In this document: positions 46,401-56,040 of the stretch, one piece after another
Position numbering within the stretch: position 1 is the first letter of the stretch
Layout: the number at the start of each line of letters is the position of its first letter
DNA from: Symsagittifera roscoffensis
Taxonomy: Eukaryota; Xenacoelomorpha; Acoela; Convolutidae
DNA length: 64,000 nt
NCBI RefSeq assembly: GCF_963678635.1
Contig: NC_087068.1
Span: 29,638,318-29,702,317 of the forward strand
Direction: 5' to 3'
Made by a program: the position numbers and the translations under genes
The notes under the pieces: generated by a model
The model's input: only the letters and a program-made list of their open reading frames with translations
Databases searched by the model: none
Told to the model about the DNA's origin: nothing

Positions 46401-49400
46401 CAACTCCTACTGTGTGCAGCTAAGCACATTTCAAAAATAGTTTGGAAAAAGATATCTCATTGCTGTAATGCTGTTGATCAATTTTCCATTTCGACCAAAT
46501 AATAGGCTGTCAAAACTTGCAGAAGACAACATTTAGAAGACTTATGATTTAATTTTTGCAGTTTTCCATAATTTTTGTGTAGCAGCTGTTCAAGATTAGT
46601 TTTGAAAAATGTGGTTTTCAGGCGGTCCTTCCACTCGTCGCGAGGAAGAATACAAACGACTAGTGTTCACAGTAGGCGTGGTCTTAACAGTCATCCTCAT
46701 CCTGGTCGTAGCCTGTCTAGCGGCCGTCTGCTGCTACCGAAAAACTACCCACACCCACCATCACAGCCAGTATATGTACCAACAGCAACAGTACCCCTAT
46801 ATGACGAAAGACAAAGATCTGGATCTACTAAATGCCACTTTGAAAATGGGCAACCCGAATGACTTTTCGGTGTCGCCATTCAGCACTAATAATTTTTGTG
46901 AGTGAACACTTGTATATTTCACGGTTCCTGAGTTTATTTAGTTTTGAGCCTTTTTCGAACCCCCCCCCCCCCCCATTTATTTGATAATCATTTTGGCACA
47001 ACTCAACCCGTAGTGATAATATAATGAATTTTGCATGGTGAACAAATTACCCATTCCGAAGACATTTGTTCGTTGTACCTTGCACCGAAAAATTACGCAT
47101 TCAGCCATAACGGCATGTTTCAAATGCAAATCTCTGTAAATCAAATTTTGAACTTTGATGAAAGTGGAAAAGAACGGTATTGTGAGATGTTAAGGCTCAA
47201 AAGTGTTTGAAAAACACGCTATTTTTTGAACTTCAATTTTGACTTGTGAATTGTGAAACCCTGGCTCAAAGTTTACAAGTGATTACTGATGAAAAGCATT
47301 TTTACAAATGTCGACCAGGAAATGTCGGCTAAATATCTAAGTGAAATCCCTAAAATTCGCCACTTGCATCGTAAAAATAATTCGTAAATGAATAAAACCC
47401 ACTGATTAAATCAGGACAGGCTAGATATCTTAAGGGCTTTTTGCTCCTTTGATTTTTTTCTCACTTTTTTTACCTATAAGGCGCAATTGCCCTAGACAAA
47501 ACGGCGTCTCTCATTTTACGGTCTGATATCCGTTTTTGTTCCACTGAATGCTTTTGACTGTTCTTTTGAAAGCCACTCCGGACCTAGGAACAAAATAACC
47601 AATCAGAACTGAAGGCAATCTGAAAATACCCAGGAGGTCTGAGATAACGACTTGCAATAAACTGATAGTTATAAATTAGTCAAATTCCACTGGTTGAAAT
47701 GAGCAACTGTCCTCATTTTATTGTGTGTCGTTTTATTACTTCTCACCAAATGTGCCGCAAATTCTAAAAGTGCTCTTCTGATTTTGAACGGCGTAACCCA
47801 GTAAACATTGATTGCCCGTAACACTAGTGTATTTGAGAGGCTCATTTCGGTGGCTATTTTAATGGCGGCCGTTTGGTCTCAAGTAATTGGTATAGTTTAG
47901 AGAAGTGTTTGCTTTGTTGGTAAAGCACTACAGTGATTAGTAGTTGCTTGATTATAACTATGCCGTGCCGTGTTTGGCCATGATAATGTGTTTTTTAGAC
48001 TCACGGCAGTCGATTTTTTTCACTTTAAGCATCCCAAATAAACAAATGATTTTGGATTAAAAAAGTTGGGTTTTTGAAATTTGATCACAACTTAAAGAGC
48101 AATAAAATATCGAATTTTTTAAAAAGTGATTAATGATGATGGTTTTACATATTTGGTTTTCTGAGTATTAACGATTTTAAAGACATTTGTTGAGGCAGAA
48201 ATTGACATTTGTTACGAGCAGCGTGTAAGTGACATCTATGTCAGATGCACAGACATTTTGGGCCTAATTGGAAGAAGTAGCTTCACAATACAAAAGGGAT
48301 GATTTATAAACATATGAGCAGAAGGTACAGCTACTGATAAGCAGTGAGGCAAGGTCATCCTAGTGCCAGTTGAATAGTCAATATGTTCTTAATGAAGAGA
48401 AAAGAATATCAATGAAAAGAGAAGCTACTGAGCCGATACGTTTTTTTTGAGGTTCTCTGGCTGTCACTGTCAATGTGAAAAGAGATTTTGTCCTGATTTT
48501 AAAAAAATGTATGGCCATAGGGATTCGAATATTATGAAAAAGAATAAGCCTTGCGTTAATTATTTGTCCCTGGCTGTGAATTTTTCCTTCATGAAATTAT
48601 GACAAAATGCTCAATTTTCATCGAACTGTAAAAAAGCGAAAATTATTGACACGGAAAAATGTAATGCTGATAAAGAAAAATTTCAGCAAAAATTCAAAAT
48701 TTTTCAATACTGCTTTTTTCACAAGCAGTTTTTTGAATTGTTTTTTCACTGCCGCATACAACATTGAGTGCCAACTGATGTGGAGTCGATTTTTTAAAAT
48801 TAGTTATGACTGAATGTTTTTGGTGTGTTCCAGACAGCAAGATGTCCATGTCTGGAACAGGTAGTGGAGATATACAACAGCAGAGTGAACCGGTAGGGGG
48901 CTGTTTCGTGGACCCCACCCAGGCTGACCCAGGATGTGCGGAACAGTTGCTGGCCGAGTGTGGGGTGAGACAACTGCGAGAGGAAGCACTCACAATTCCA
49001 ACACAGTCGGACTACTCTGCGTGCGAATTAAATGGTACGACTAAATTTCATCGTCTTTTTATCGTTTGCTTGGGAAGTTTACTTTTCCATGTCGCAACTT
49101 AAAATGAGAAATAGATCCTAATTTTTAATTTTTTGGTCCTTAAGCTCTTAGTTTTTCCGCGAATTTATCTAATGACGAAAAAAGAGATTTTTAAGACAAC
49201 TTCAAAATTTGGGTTTAAAAAGTGTTTGCGTTTGTTCAGGTTCGTTTGGCTTCCTCAAGGGATCTCTGCTACAACGAGGAGCTGACGCAGAAACTGTCCA
49301 AGTGCAAGTTCTGATCAAACGAGGATCCTACTCCTACCTGCAAGGAACCCTCCACGCTCAGAGAGGTGACCTAGAGAGGGGAGAAAAGGTCAAGGGTGGC

Positions 49401-52400
49401 ATGTGCGCCGAGGAGTTGTACGTGGATAGACGGACTCTGCTCAATGAAGTGTCGATAGCGGCTCAGTTGTCATATGACTGCAATGTTCTCAAGCTCTACG
49501 GCATAGTTAGAAACGGTTAGTCATGTTAATGTTGTTCAAAGGTCTCAATTGATCAAAAATCTTTTATAGAATCTAATTGCTTTAGCCGGACGAACGTTTT
49601 GGAACCGCTTTTAATGGAAGTCTTATGAAGTCGAATGTCCTCTGACATCGCGAAAATTGAAGCATCTTAAAATTGATATGAAGATGATTAAGATTTTGAT
49701 TAGAATGTTTTGCGGTACACCTTCAAAATATTGGAAACAACTGTTTTCCGATATTGGAAACACCTGTTTTCCGAAAAAGTTTGAATATAAATTTTACGAA
49801 ATTAGAAAATGCTGTTTCAGACTTCCCAGAAGTAGCAGTGTACGAGCATGTAGAGACAACTCTGGAATGGGCCCTTCGCAACAACACTCTGTGGCAACAG
49901 CAGAAGAACAGCCGATTCAATGCTGGCAGTGCAGGCACCCTTTCTCGTTCCTCGCTCGCGGAACAGCAACAGCAGATGTCCACTCTGACTTCCGCCAGGT
50001 GTTCGCCAGAAGTGCACGTGATGAGAGGAGTGGCAGCTGGCATGCAGTATCTGGCTGAACTGGGATATACACACAAGGTGACCTTTCTTAAAGATAAATG
50101 TTCGTTAATTTTTTTCATTTAAGTTGCAACTTGTTCATTGTAGTTTCAGGGGGGAATTAAAACTTTTACTAAATTAATTTTTTCTGTCTGCCTTCTTTTC
50201 GATTCGTAAGTTTTGTTTCATTGCATAAATCGTATTCAAATGTTTTGCTGGGCATGTTTGCCTTGGCTGAACTCATATCGAGACATAAGAAAATTTTCAA
50301 AATTTTGGTAGACCGTGTTTTTTGAACTTCTTTCATTTTTTCGACGTTGTTTTTATGTTTATGTTGTTTCGCAACTGATGCGAAGCTCTGTTTTGCCTCT
50401 GTGTTCAACCGTGCTTTCTATAAGAAAGATAAAAGCAATTTTTTGACTAAAAAATGAAAAAAAAAATTGGTTTCCAATTTTTTTTCTGTATTATTGATTT
50501 TTTCTTCGATAACTTTGGTTGGAACAATCTGCGCTATTGCACATCAATGGGCTACTCTTGGTCTCTTTGATTTGTTTCGTATCCTTGAATTGTGAGTCGG
50601 CTATACTTGTTGATTTTACTTCGAGGCTGATTTTCTGGATTTCTGTACTTTATTGCTTTTTCTTTTCTGTCTGTTTTTAGAAGTTATTTCGGCCGTTTTT
50701 GTTCGCGTGTGTTGGCAAAGTGCAGTTCCGGTTCTGTTTATAATAAGACTTGCAATATCTTTTTTGTGTTAGGTTCTGCGCAGTCGCAACGTGTATCTGA
50801 CGGAGGAAGGGTCACCCAAGATTGCTGGATTCGACCACCGAGCTCTGCTGGACGAGGAGCTGCTAGATGCTACCATCGAAACCAAAGAGGTAATTGAGTT
50901 CATGAAATAGAAATTGGATCTGAATCAAATGATCTTATTTTCGCTTCTGGTCTTTGCAGACTTTTTTTCTGCTAATCGTTGATGAGCTTCAGTAAATCTT
51001 GGAGGCGAAATTTACATTCTACTTGGTTTTCCAATCTTCCGCCGATGCTTGGCATAAAAGACTTTATAAAATTACTAAAAATATGCGAGGCTGAATAACA
51101 AGAAAGAATTCCGAGGTTGATTATCGTTTGTCGCCTCATTTAAAAGCTCTCGACTAATATCAAAAATGTGCGAGTGGATTATTATCATTTGAATGATCTT
51201 CAGATGTCCTTCTTGTGCTAAGTAATAAATACATGGCAGAACGGCTCATTGTACCAGTTGCAAGTTATTAGCTTATTTGAACACTTGAGAACAAGAACAT
51301 TTTTTGATGCTACTTCAAACACAGGCTCATCCAAATAGCTTTAATGGGCTCATTTGACTAAAGGTGTGACACGGCGTTGTTGATGTTTATAATCCAACTG
51401 ATTGTTTGTTAATATAATAATTGAGTGTTAAAATCGTAGTTGTGTATTTATGTAAGCGTAGTTGTAGTTGTATAAAAGCTCTTGATTGTCTCACTGAGCC
51501 AGAATCTGGACCACAAATGTTCTACCTTGCCATGTAGTTTTGGCTTCTCTGCCTCTCTATCGATAGGTTCTTTTTTATGATGCCCAACATGTTACATTCT
51601 ATTTTCTCAAAATTTGATGAAAAACATTTAGTCTGAAACGGTTTACAATTATGATGCAAGCTACAAAAAGCGTTGTCTTGTCTGTTCTAAGTAGAGCTCT
51701 GTAAGGATTGAAACGATAACTTGTGCTCAACTTCAAAGCTGAAAAATAATATTTGATGCTTGTGTTTCAGCTATGGCTTGAAATGTTGCCTTGGTTCGGA
51801 CCGGAAGTCCTAGACTGCGGCAAGTTTTCTCCCTGCAGTGATGTTTGGTCCTTTGGAGTCCTAATGTGGGAAGTGGTGTCCAGAGGCGACAGACCCTGGG
51901 CTGACCTTTACCCTGAACAGATCCAGCGAGCAGTCCTCTGTGGCCAACCACTCCCAGTTACACATACGCCATGTCCCCTGGCTCTGTATTCGCTTATGCT
52001 GCAGTGCTGGCAACCGCAACCCCATCAGAGACCTAGTTTTGCGTTTTTAAGCCAGAGTTTGTGCCATTTGGTAAAACAGAGGGACTCTTTGGCTCAGCAA
52101 GTCAACACAGCTGCAACAATCAGGTCAGTTCTCTTCAGAATATAGCTTCAATAGGAAAACAGAAACGAAAGATTTTAGATACTTGCGACGAGAAAAGCAT
52201 TGGTCAGCTTTCTAAGTTTCAACTAGTGCACTCAGGGGAGGATTTAGGGGGGGGGGGGGTAAGTTTCAACTAGTGCACTCAGGGGAGGATTGGGGGGGGG
52301 GGGACGCTAAATTTTGCCTGCGGCGCAGAAAATTTGACCAAAACATAGTCTTTTTAATAATATCCTTAACTTGCACTAGTTTCGCGAGCAACGTTTAACA

Positions 52401-52951
52401 GTCGGATCCATGTTCCATACACAGTTACCGTGGTTTTTTCCACTGCATTGCAACTGTAAAGCAAAGCTGAACGTAATAAATTTGACAAGAACTTCAATGA
52501 AGTAGCAAAGTAAGAGCCCTTTAAAGCTTATTCATCTGTAAACTTAAGGTTCGAATCAAATAGATTGTTTTTCAGCAGCAGTGCCAACTACTTCCCTCTC
52601 CCCCCCACAAATGGATCCAATGAACCCCTGGGGTGGGGCTGGGGCTGGACTGTAGACCAGTGTCTTGCTCAACTCCAACTGTCCCAGTACTCTGGATGCT
52701 TCCGACAGCACGGACTACACCTGTTGGCTCAACTTTTACAAGCCAGAGTTGATCACACTGGATTGAAGAAAATTGGTTTGCATAGTGGTCGACACCGAAG
52801 ACGTCTCATCAAGTACCTTGCCAGTGTCAGTCAACAACAACAACAGCATCAACAAAATCAACAACAACATGACATTGAAAGTGACACTGGAAGTGGTCAA
52901 AATACTGTCAAAGTGGCCATGAGGTTAAACCCAGCAGTCAGTGTGTTGTAG
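28437..52951 (+). CDS. Eph-like receptor with degenerate kinase (16 exons, 1,139 residues)
   Basis: Exons: 28437-28497, 32375-32445, 33730-33830, 36185-36383, 36668-36841, 37094-37301, 37551-38033, 44240-44422, 46306-46389, 46622-46897, 48834-49034, 49240-49515, 49821-50077, 50773-50889, 51771-52123, 52576-52951. All introns are GT-AG, phases match, and the sum is 3,420 nt. Domains: signal peptide 1-18; ephrin-binding domain 19-202; Cys-rich/EGF-like 203-320; FN3 327-432 and 433-520; TM helix 535-560; kinase fold about 675-990; SAM 1039-1100; C-terminal SVL fits a class I PDZ ligand. It should be a cell-surface receptor for ephrin-like ligands. VAIK Lys (K707) and helix-C Glu (E750) remain. 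HRD reads HKV (857-859) and DFG reads GFD (877-879), so phosphotransfer is unlikely. Vertebrate EphB6 and EphA10 are known pseudokinase relatives. Confidence 0.9.
31945..31970. repeat. C26 homopolymer in intron 1
   Basis: A run of 26 C, with a G-rich stretch (AGGGGGAGGGGGGGGGG) about 75 bp upstream. It lies at the edge of the dispersed repeat at 32062-32240. Confidence 0.9.
32062..32240 (+). repeat. Dispersed repeat with GGCGCC hairpin, copy 1
   Basis: Starts with the self-complementary GGCGCCTTTGGCGCC and continues through AAAAAGTGCCTAAAAATGCC and TTTTTGGCCTG. The reverse strand of 58968-59175 has the same words in the same order. Confidence 0.6.
32375..32445 (+). CDS. Eph-like exon 2: start of ephrin-binding domain
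   Basis: After a T-rich acceptor (TTTTTTTTCCAG). It encodes VELLGKTDLTQWSPEH, aligning with the first strand and W of Eph ligand-binding domains. Donor GTGAGT. Ends in phase 0. Confidence 0.75.
33441..33489 (-). repeat. Dispersed short repeat (CGGAACATTTTGTGCTAC family)
   Basis: Reverse-strand copy of a motif also found at 35144-35182, 42211-42255 and 50515-50560 on the plus strand. Consensus CGGAACATTTTGTGCTACTT followed by GCACAGCAACCGG. Confidence 0.55.
33730..33830 (+). CDS. Eph-like exon 3: ephrin-binding domain core
   Basis: Encodes RPLVCDVGDDLRNFLLSP and then TLWISLR, matching the VC...NWL...(V/I)E(V/I)(R/K)F core of the fold. Acceptor ATAATCAG, donor GTTAGA. Start phase 0 and end phase 2 are exactly those needed to join exons 2 and 4. 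Confidence 0.75.
36185..36383 (+). CDS. Eph-like exon 4: ephrin-binding domain
   Basis: Encodes YKITPCEDLRAQYGRKC, equivalent to the FTLRDC...GTC segment with its two cysteines. A longer acidic/Ser-rich loop follows. Only this frame is open, which fixes the phase. Confidence 0.8.
36668..36841 (+). CDS. Eph-like exon 5: end of ephrin-binding domain
   Basis: Encodes FESQVDLSRF, then VVVEDSGSCAEI and YRRCPQ, the conserved last strands with the final cysteines of the domain. Phase 0 at both ends. Confidence 0.85.
37094..37301 (+). CDS. Eph-like exon 6: Cys-rich region, first half
   Basis: Encodes VVRAQALFNETA, then GTCVRG, FSCKSDGEW and LCQCNKGFQPSGHSC, the sushi/EGF-like pattern that follows the ligand-binding domain in Eph receptors. 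Confidence 0.85.
37551..38033 (+). CDS. Eph-like exon 7: EGF-like repeat and first FN3 domain
   Basis: CTPGNFKEERGNKPCVSCP and FCPCKANYYRAP match the Eph EGF/GCC2-like repeat. RAPGVPRNVSAVV opens the first fibronectin type III domain with its Trp (LTWQRPEDDGGR) and the YSVQCATC strand. Confidence 0.9.
39250..39625 (+). repeat. Dispersed repeat ending GCTTCGCCTCTGTG, copy in intron 7
   Basis: AACCTAAGTGGC...ATTGTTGCGACAAAATGTG at the left and AGCTTCGCCTCTGTG at the right. The same two landmarks occur at 53400-53610. Confidence 0.5.
42957..43125 (-). mobile_element. tRNA-derived SINE-like sequence
   Basis: On the minus strand, an A-box-like TAGCACAAGTGG (43097-43108) and a perfect B box GGTTCGATTCC (43054-43064) have tRNA-like spacing. 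The acceptor stem does not pair, so it is not a working tRNA. The B-box half is duplicated at 42957-43007 (GGTTCGATTCTGACTTGG). Confidence 0.5.
43258..43470. mobile_element. Small inverted-repeat element 1 (MITE-like)
   Basis: About 30-bp terminal inverted repeats: GGCTCTTTTCCAGTTTCCCG on the left and, inverted, GAGGGGGAACTGGAAAAGAG on the right, around 150 bp of AT-rich DNA. Confidence 0.6.
43641..43797. mobile_element. Small inverted-repeat element 2 (MITE-like)
   Basis: CTCTTTTTCCTCCGCCCCC on the left and AGGTGGGGGAGGAGGAAAAA on the right. Internal TTAGACCATAAA is shared with element 3, so they belong to one family. Confidence 0.6.
43861..44062. mobile_element. Small inverted-repeat element 3 (MITE-like)
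   Basis: Terminal inverted repeats of 26-27 bp at 43861-43887 and 44037-44062, perfect except for one extra C. Reads GGCTCTTTTTCCTTTTCCCC from the outside. Confidence 0.7.
44240..44422 (+). CDS. Eph-like exon 8: second FN3 domain, first part
   Basis: Encodes VVLKWQPPTLQPDD and EYRVLRVHRG, the B and C strands of a fibronectin type III domain. Preceded by a 6.2-kb intron full of repeats. Confidence 0.85.
45066..45089. repeat. (ATC)n microsatellite
   Basis: About eight ATC units in intron 8 of the Eph-like gene. Confidence 0.9.
46306..46389 (+). CDS. Eph-like exon 9: second FN3 domain, end
   Basis: Encodes LEKGLHEFRVSFSDG, the F and G strands. 84 nt, phase 1 at both ends. Confidence 0.8.
46622..46897 (+). 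CDS. Eph-like exon 10: transmembrane helix and juxtamembrane
   Basis: A charged stop (RREEEYKR) precedes about 25 hydrophobic residues (LVFTVGVVLTVILILVV and on to AVCC). Then comes a His/Gln/Tyr-rich cytoplasmic stretch. Confidence 0.85.
48834..49034 (+). CDS. Eph-like exon 11: juxtamembrane segment
   Basis: CFVDPTQADPGCAEQLLAE aligns with the YIDPFTYEDP...AV.EF.KE segment of Eph receptors. Both regulatory tyrosines are replaced (by Phe and Gln). Confidence 0.8.
49240..49515 (+). CDS. Eph-like exon 12: kinase N-lobe
   Basis: Glycine loop remnant NGSFGFLKG, the Lys strand VQVLIKRG, an insertion of about 25 residues, helix C with LLNEVSIAAQL, and NVLKLYGIV equivalent to HPNIIRLEGV. Confidence 0.85.
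49821..50077 (+). CDS. Eph-like exon 13: kinase hinge and helix E
   Basis: EHVETTLEWALRNN covers the hinge. A Gln/Ser-rich insertion precedes VHVMRGVAAGMQYLAELGY and the start of the catalytic loop, THK. Confidence 0.85.
50110..50440 (+). repeat. Dispersed repeat ending TTTGCCTCTGTG, copy in intron 13
   Basis: TTGTTCATTGTAGTTTC, GTAAGTTTTGTTTC, ATCGAGACATAAGAAAATTT and GCGAAGCTCTGTTTTGCC occur in this order. The same series, diverged, is found at 55690-56040. Confidence 0.6.
50773..50889 (+). CDS. Eph-like exon 14: catalytic loop and degenerate DFG
   Basis: VLRSRNVYLTEEGSPKIAGFD completes the loop: the Asp of HRD is Val, and the metal-binding DFG is GFD. Asn864 of the loop is kept. Confidence 0.85.
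51771..52123 (+). CDS. Eph-like exon 15: kinase C-lobe
   Basis: WFGPEVLDCGKFSPCSDVWS and FGVLMWEVVSRGDRPW match the APE to helix F region. CPLALYSLMLQCWQ and RPSF match helices G-I. Closest to Eph-family C-lobes. Confidence 0.9.
52214..52303. repeat. Tandem duplication with poly-G tails in intron 15
   Basis: Two copies of AAGTTTCAACTAGTGCACTC followed by AGGGGAGGATT and a run of 12 or more G, 47 and 43 bp long. Confidence 0.9.
52576..52951 (+). CDS. Eph-like exon 16: SAM domain and C-terminus
   Basis: WTVDQCLAQLQLSQYSGCF, then LLQARVDHTGLKKIGLHSG and RRRLIKYLASV, the helices of a SAM domain. A CAA/CAG-coded polyglutamine stretch and the C-terminal residues AVSVL follow. TAG at 52949-52951. 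Confidence 0.88.
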
Positions 52952-52966
52952 ATAAAGTAAAAGGAT

Positions 52967-53087
52967 AATAAATTATTCCACATGAGAAGTAGTTATAGAA
53001 TTGAATAATGTTGGGTGTAGCAACGAAATGTAAAATTAGAATTTTTATGAAATAATCGTATCTACTGTACAGTAAAAGTGCAATAAA
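52967..53087 (+). terminator. Polyadenylation signals of the Eph-like gene
   Basis: AATAAA at 52967-52972 and again at 53082-53087, 16 and 131 bp after the stop codon. Either could end the transcript. Confidence 0.6.
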
Positions 53088-53399
53088 ACTGAACGTAATT
53101 ATTTTCATACCGTCATCTCGCCAAAATGGATCGTACCCGGCGAAATAATTGATTGGATACATGAGCGAAGTGTCAGCATGTTTCGCCCACGGAAATGTAA
53201 AATGATTTTTTTTTTCTTCAAAAAATAGATACGTTCCTGGATGGACGCAAAAATAAACAAGACTGCTGGAATCAAGGAAAGGCCCGATTTTTCCTCTATG
53301 GGTTTTGAAGTAAGCCTAAGTTTAAAACTTAACAATGATTTACGAAAAAGACGATGTTTACACAAGCATAGCTTGTGTTATAGTATGAACTTTCTTTTT

Positions 53400-53610
53400 T
53401 TTCCCAACCTAAGTCGCAAATATTGTTGCGATGCAATTGTTGCGATAAAATGTGTTCATTTTGATCCAGCTAGTAAGTAAAGCCAATAATTGGCGTGCGT
53501 CACTTATGAAATTTTGAAGACTCAAAGTTTTGATCATTCAGTTTTTCCCAGTAGCGTTATCTTTCATATTTTTGCTTGTGTATGCGAAGTGCAACTTCGC
53601 CTCTGTGTAA
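53400..53610 (+). repeat. Dispersed repeat ending CTTCGCCTCTGTG, 3' flank copy
   Basis: Same landmarks as 39250-39625: CAACCTAAGTCGCAAATATTG, TTGCGATAAAATGTGTTCATTT, and at the right end GCGAAGTGCAACTTCGCC. Confidence 0.5.
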
Positions 53611-53804
53611 AAATTGGATTTTCAATGTTCATTTTTTAAAGCTTCCTCGCACAAACAATGTTAATTACAAATGGTATATTTCGCATCTAATTACACATTA
53701 TCTCGATCAATTGGAACGAAACAATAAGAATACTGAGTTGTGCTTTATTACACTAGCCAGCTTTTTCGAGATTAGTGTGATAGCACGATTCTTTAATTTT
53801 TCAA

Positions 53805-54230
53805 CCTAAGGCGCAAATATTGATGCATTTTTTGAGGAACCTTCATTGTCACGAATTTTTTACAGCATGTGATTTGACATTCGATTAATAATAAGGTAAA
53901 ACAGTTTGTATTTTTCTTTTATCAAATGAACCGAAAAAAGCTATTTGTTTCGAACAACAGTAAAATCAGAGAACCTCGATTTCAGAAACTTTCTAGCTAT
54001 TTATTTGCACATGTAGCTACTTTGTTTGTGGCTAGTGTTAGCAAATTATCAAGGGCTCGCAGCGCATATGCGAGGACAGAGGACTACAAATCTTCTGGTC
54101 GTCTGATTGATTCCGTCACAGCAATTTTTTTAAGGCTTATCTATTGCTTTGTGGAGCTAGTTTTTTGTCGTTTTTTCGCAAGTGTTCACGAAGCACAGCC
54201 TCGCTCCTTTTTTATTTTTTAAATATGCTT
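53805..54230 (+). repeat. Further diverged copy of the same dispersed repeat
   Basis: Begins CAACCTAAGGCGCAAATATTG and ends near CGAAGCACAGCCTCGCTCC. The middle does not match the shorter copy. Confidence 0.4.
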
Positions 54231-55689
54231 CTGAAGATCGGTCGTTATCAATTCTTTTTTTTTCTTGGAATGTAGTATCACAATATTTGAAATTAGTCGA
54301 ATTTTTCACATTAAGTTAACAATTTTTCCGAAATATTTGTCGTTTTCTTGCAAATTTTATTGAGCGTTAGAAAACAGTTCCTCTCGTTGGTTAAATTTAA
54401 TTCATAATCGGAGAAAATGATTTCATTAATTACGCAAGATGAGTTTTTCTCCAACGACTCTTCTAGAGTGGGAAGAAACTATAGCGTAGGATGCTTATTC
54501 TATCGATTTAAATTGCCTCAAACAATGTGTGGTATTGTGATACCTTATTAGATTTAATTGTGCCTTGAATTCCAAAAAAAATTCTCAGTTGGATTTTAGG
54601 ATGACCTCTAAATATTATTTCCGCAATTTTAATCTAGCATAATATCAGCTGACCCGATAACCTTTACCAAAAAATTTTTCACATAAAATTTTGAAAAATG
54701 AAAAACAAAGTCTTCGATTAATAAAAGTTATTTTGCTTATGTAAATTTTTCCAAATCAGTGAACATTTTGAGGTAAATTGCTCAGCAACAACCTAATATA
54801 AAAAGAGTCGAATCAACCATGAAACACTCAGCGATGAACGGCATGCAGAAAAGTTTCAGCGGGGTAAACTGTCCTTGAAAAATTGCAACAAAAACTTGAA
54901 ACTCAAATTCTAACGAAAAATTTAAACTCAAACTGCCGCTGTCCTAAAAAAACTATAATTTTTTTCACTTCAGAAACTCAGCATCTTATGAGTAGCCTGA
55001 AGAAACAAAAATTATTTTCTTTTGTCTTTGATATCGTGCTCAGAGCTTCTGCTTTACGATTTCTGCTCAAGTAACATTTAGGCTGTTTTTTTTCTAAATT
55101 AATCATAATAGCCAACGAAACATCCGAAACATTTTTTTTTCCTAAAACCTAACTGCAGCTCCCCTCGAACAACTCCGATTAAGGTCATCCTTTTCCAAAT
55201 GGTCCTTTCAATCATTTTTGTTTCAGTTGCCCTGCTAACTTTGATCAAAGGGCATCGAGATTTTTCAAATGCTAAAAAATTTTGAACGAAAATGCTTAGC
55301 TAAAATTTCGAAATTGACTGATCACACAAAAAAGACCAAAAGCATAAATATTCCGTCATTAAGCTTGCGATTAGCATGCATTATGAAATCGAAATTTTGG
55401 CTTTTTTGGGTTAAAAACTAGTGTAACAAAATCAATTGAATCAGTTTTCGTGGCCGATCGATCCCTAAGGTCTGGGGTAGAGTCTCGGCCGGACCTTGCT
55501 TTTTTGCAATTTTATGCAAACGAGTTTTTTTGGTAAAATTGAATTGTCGAATTTTTGTTTGTCTGCTCAAGTTTTGTCGTCTAAGTTGCCACTTGGCGGA
55601 TTTGGCTTCTGATTTTCAAATCTTTTTTGAAATCAGGCCACATCAAATCAGGCCACATTACTGATTTTTCTTGTGCTATAAGCAACTTT
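54231..55689. other. AT-rich flank without recognisable gene
   Basis: Only short chance ORFs and T or A runs. No domain or RNA gene seen. Confidence 0.5.
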
Positions 55690-56040
55690 CAATGTAGCTG
55701 CAAGTTCTTGTGTTGTTCATTGTAGCTTCACTGGGGACTCAAAAATCAAATATTTTTTATATAAACGTTTTTTGGCTCAACTTGTGTCTGCTCAATGATG
55801 TGTCGGCTTTGGTTTCCTCTTTGTAAGTTTTGTTCCTTTGCTAATTTAAGTTTCATTTGTCTGGCTCGTTTGGCTAGAGTGAAATTTTATCGAGACATAC
55901 GAAAACTTAATTGTTGGTAGGCCTAGTTTTTTAAACGTTTTTGACTTTTTTAAATCATTTTTTCGATTTTTGGTTTTCATCTTTGTTGTATCGCAAGTAG
56001 TGCGAAACTTTGCTTCGCCTCTGCGTAATTTCTGAAATTG
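55690..56040 (+). repeat. Dispersed repeat ending CTTCGCCTCTGCG
   Basis: Diverged partner of 50110-50440: TTGTTCATTGTAGCTTC, GTAAGTTTTGTTCC, ATCGAGACATACGAAAACTT and GCGAAACTTTGCTTCGCC in the same order. Confidence 0.6.
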
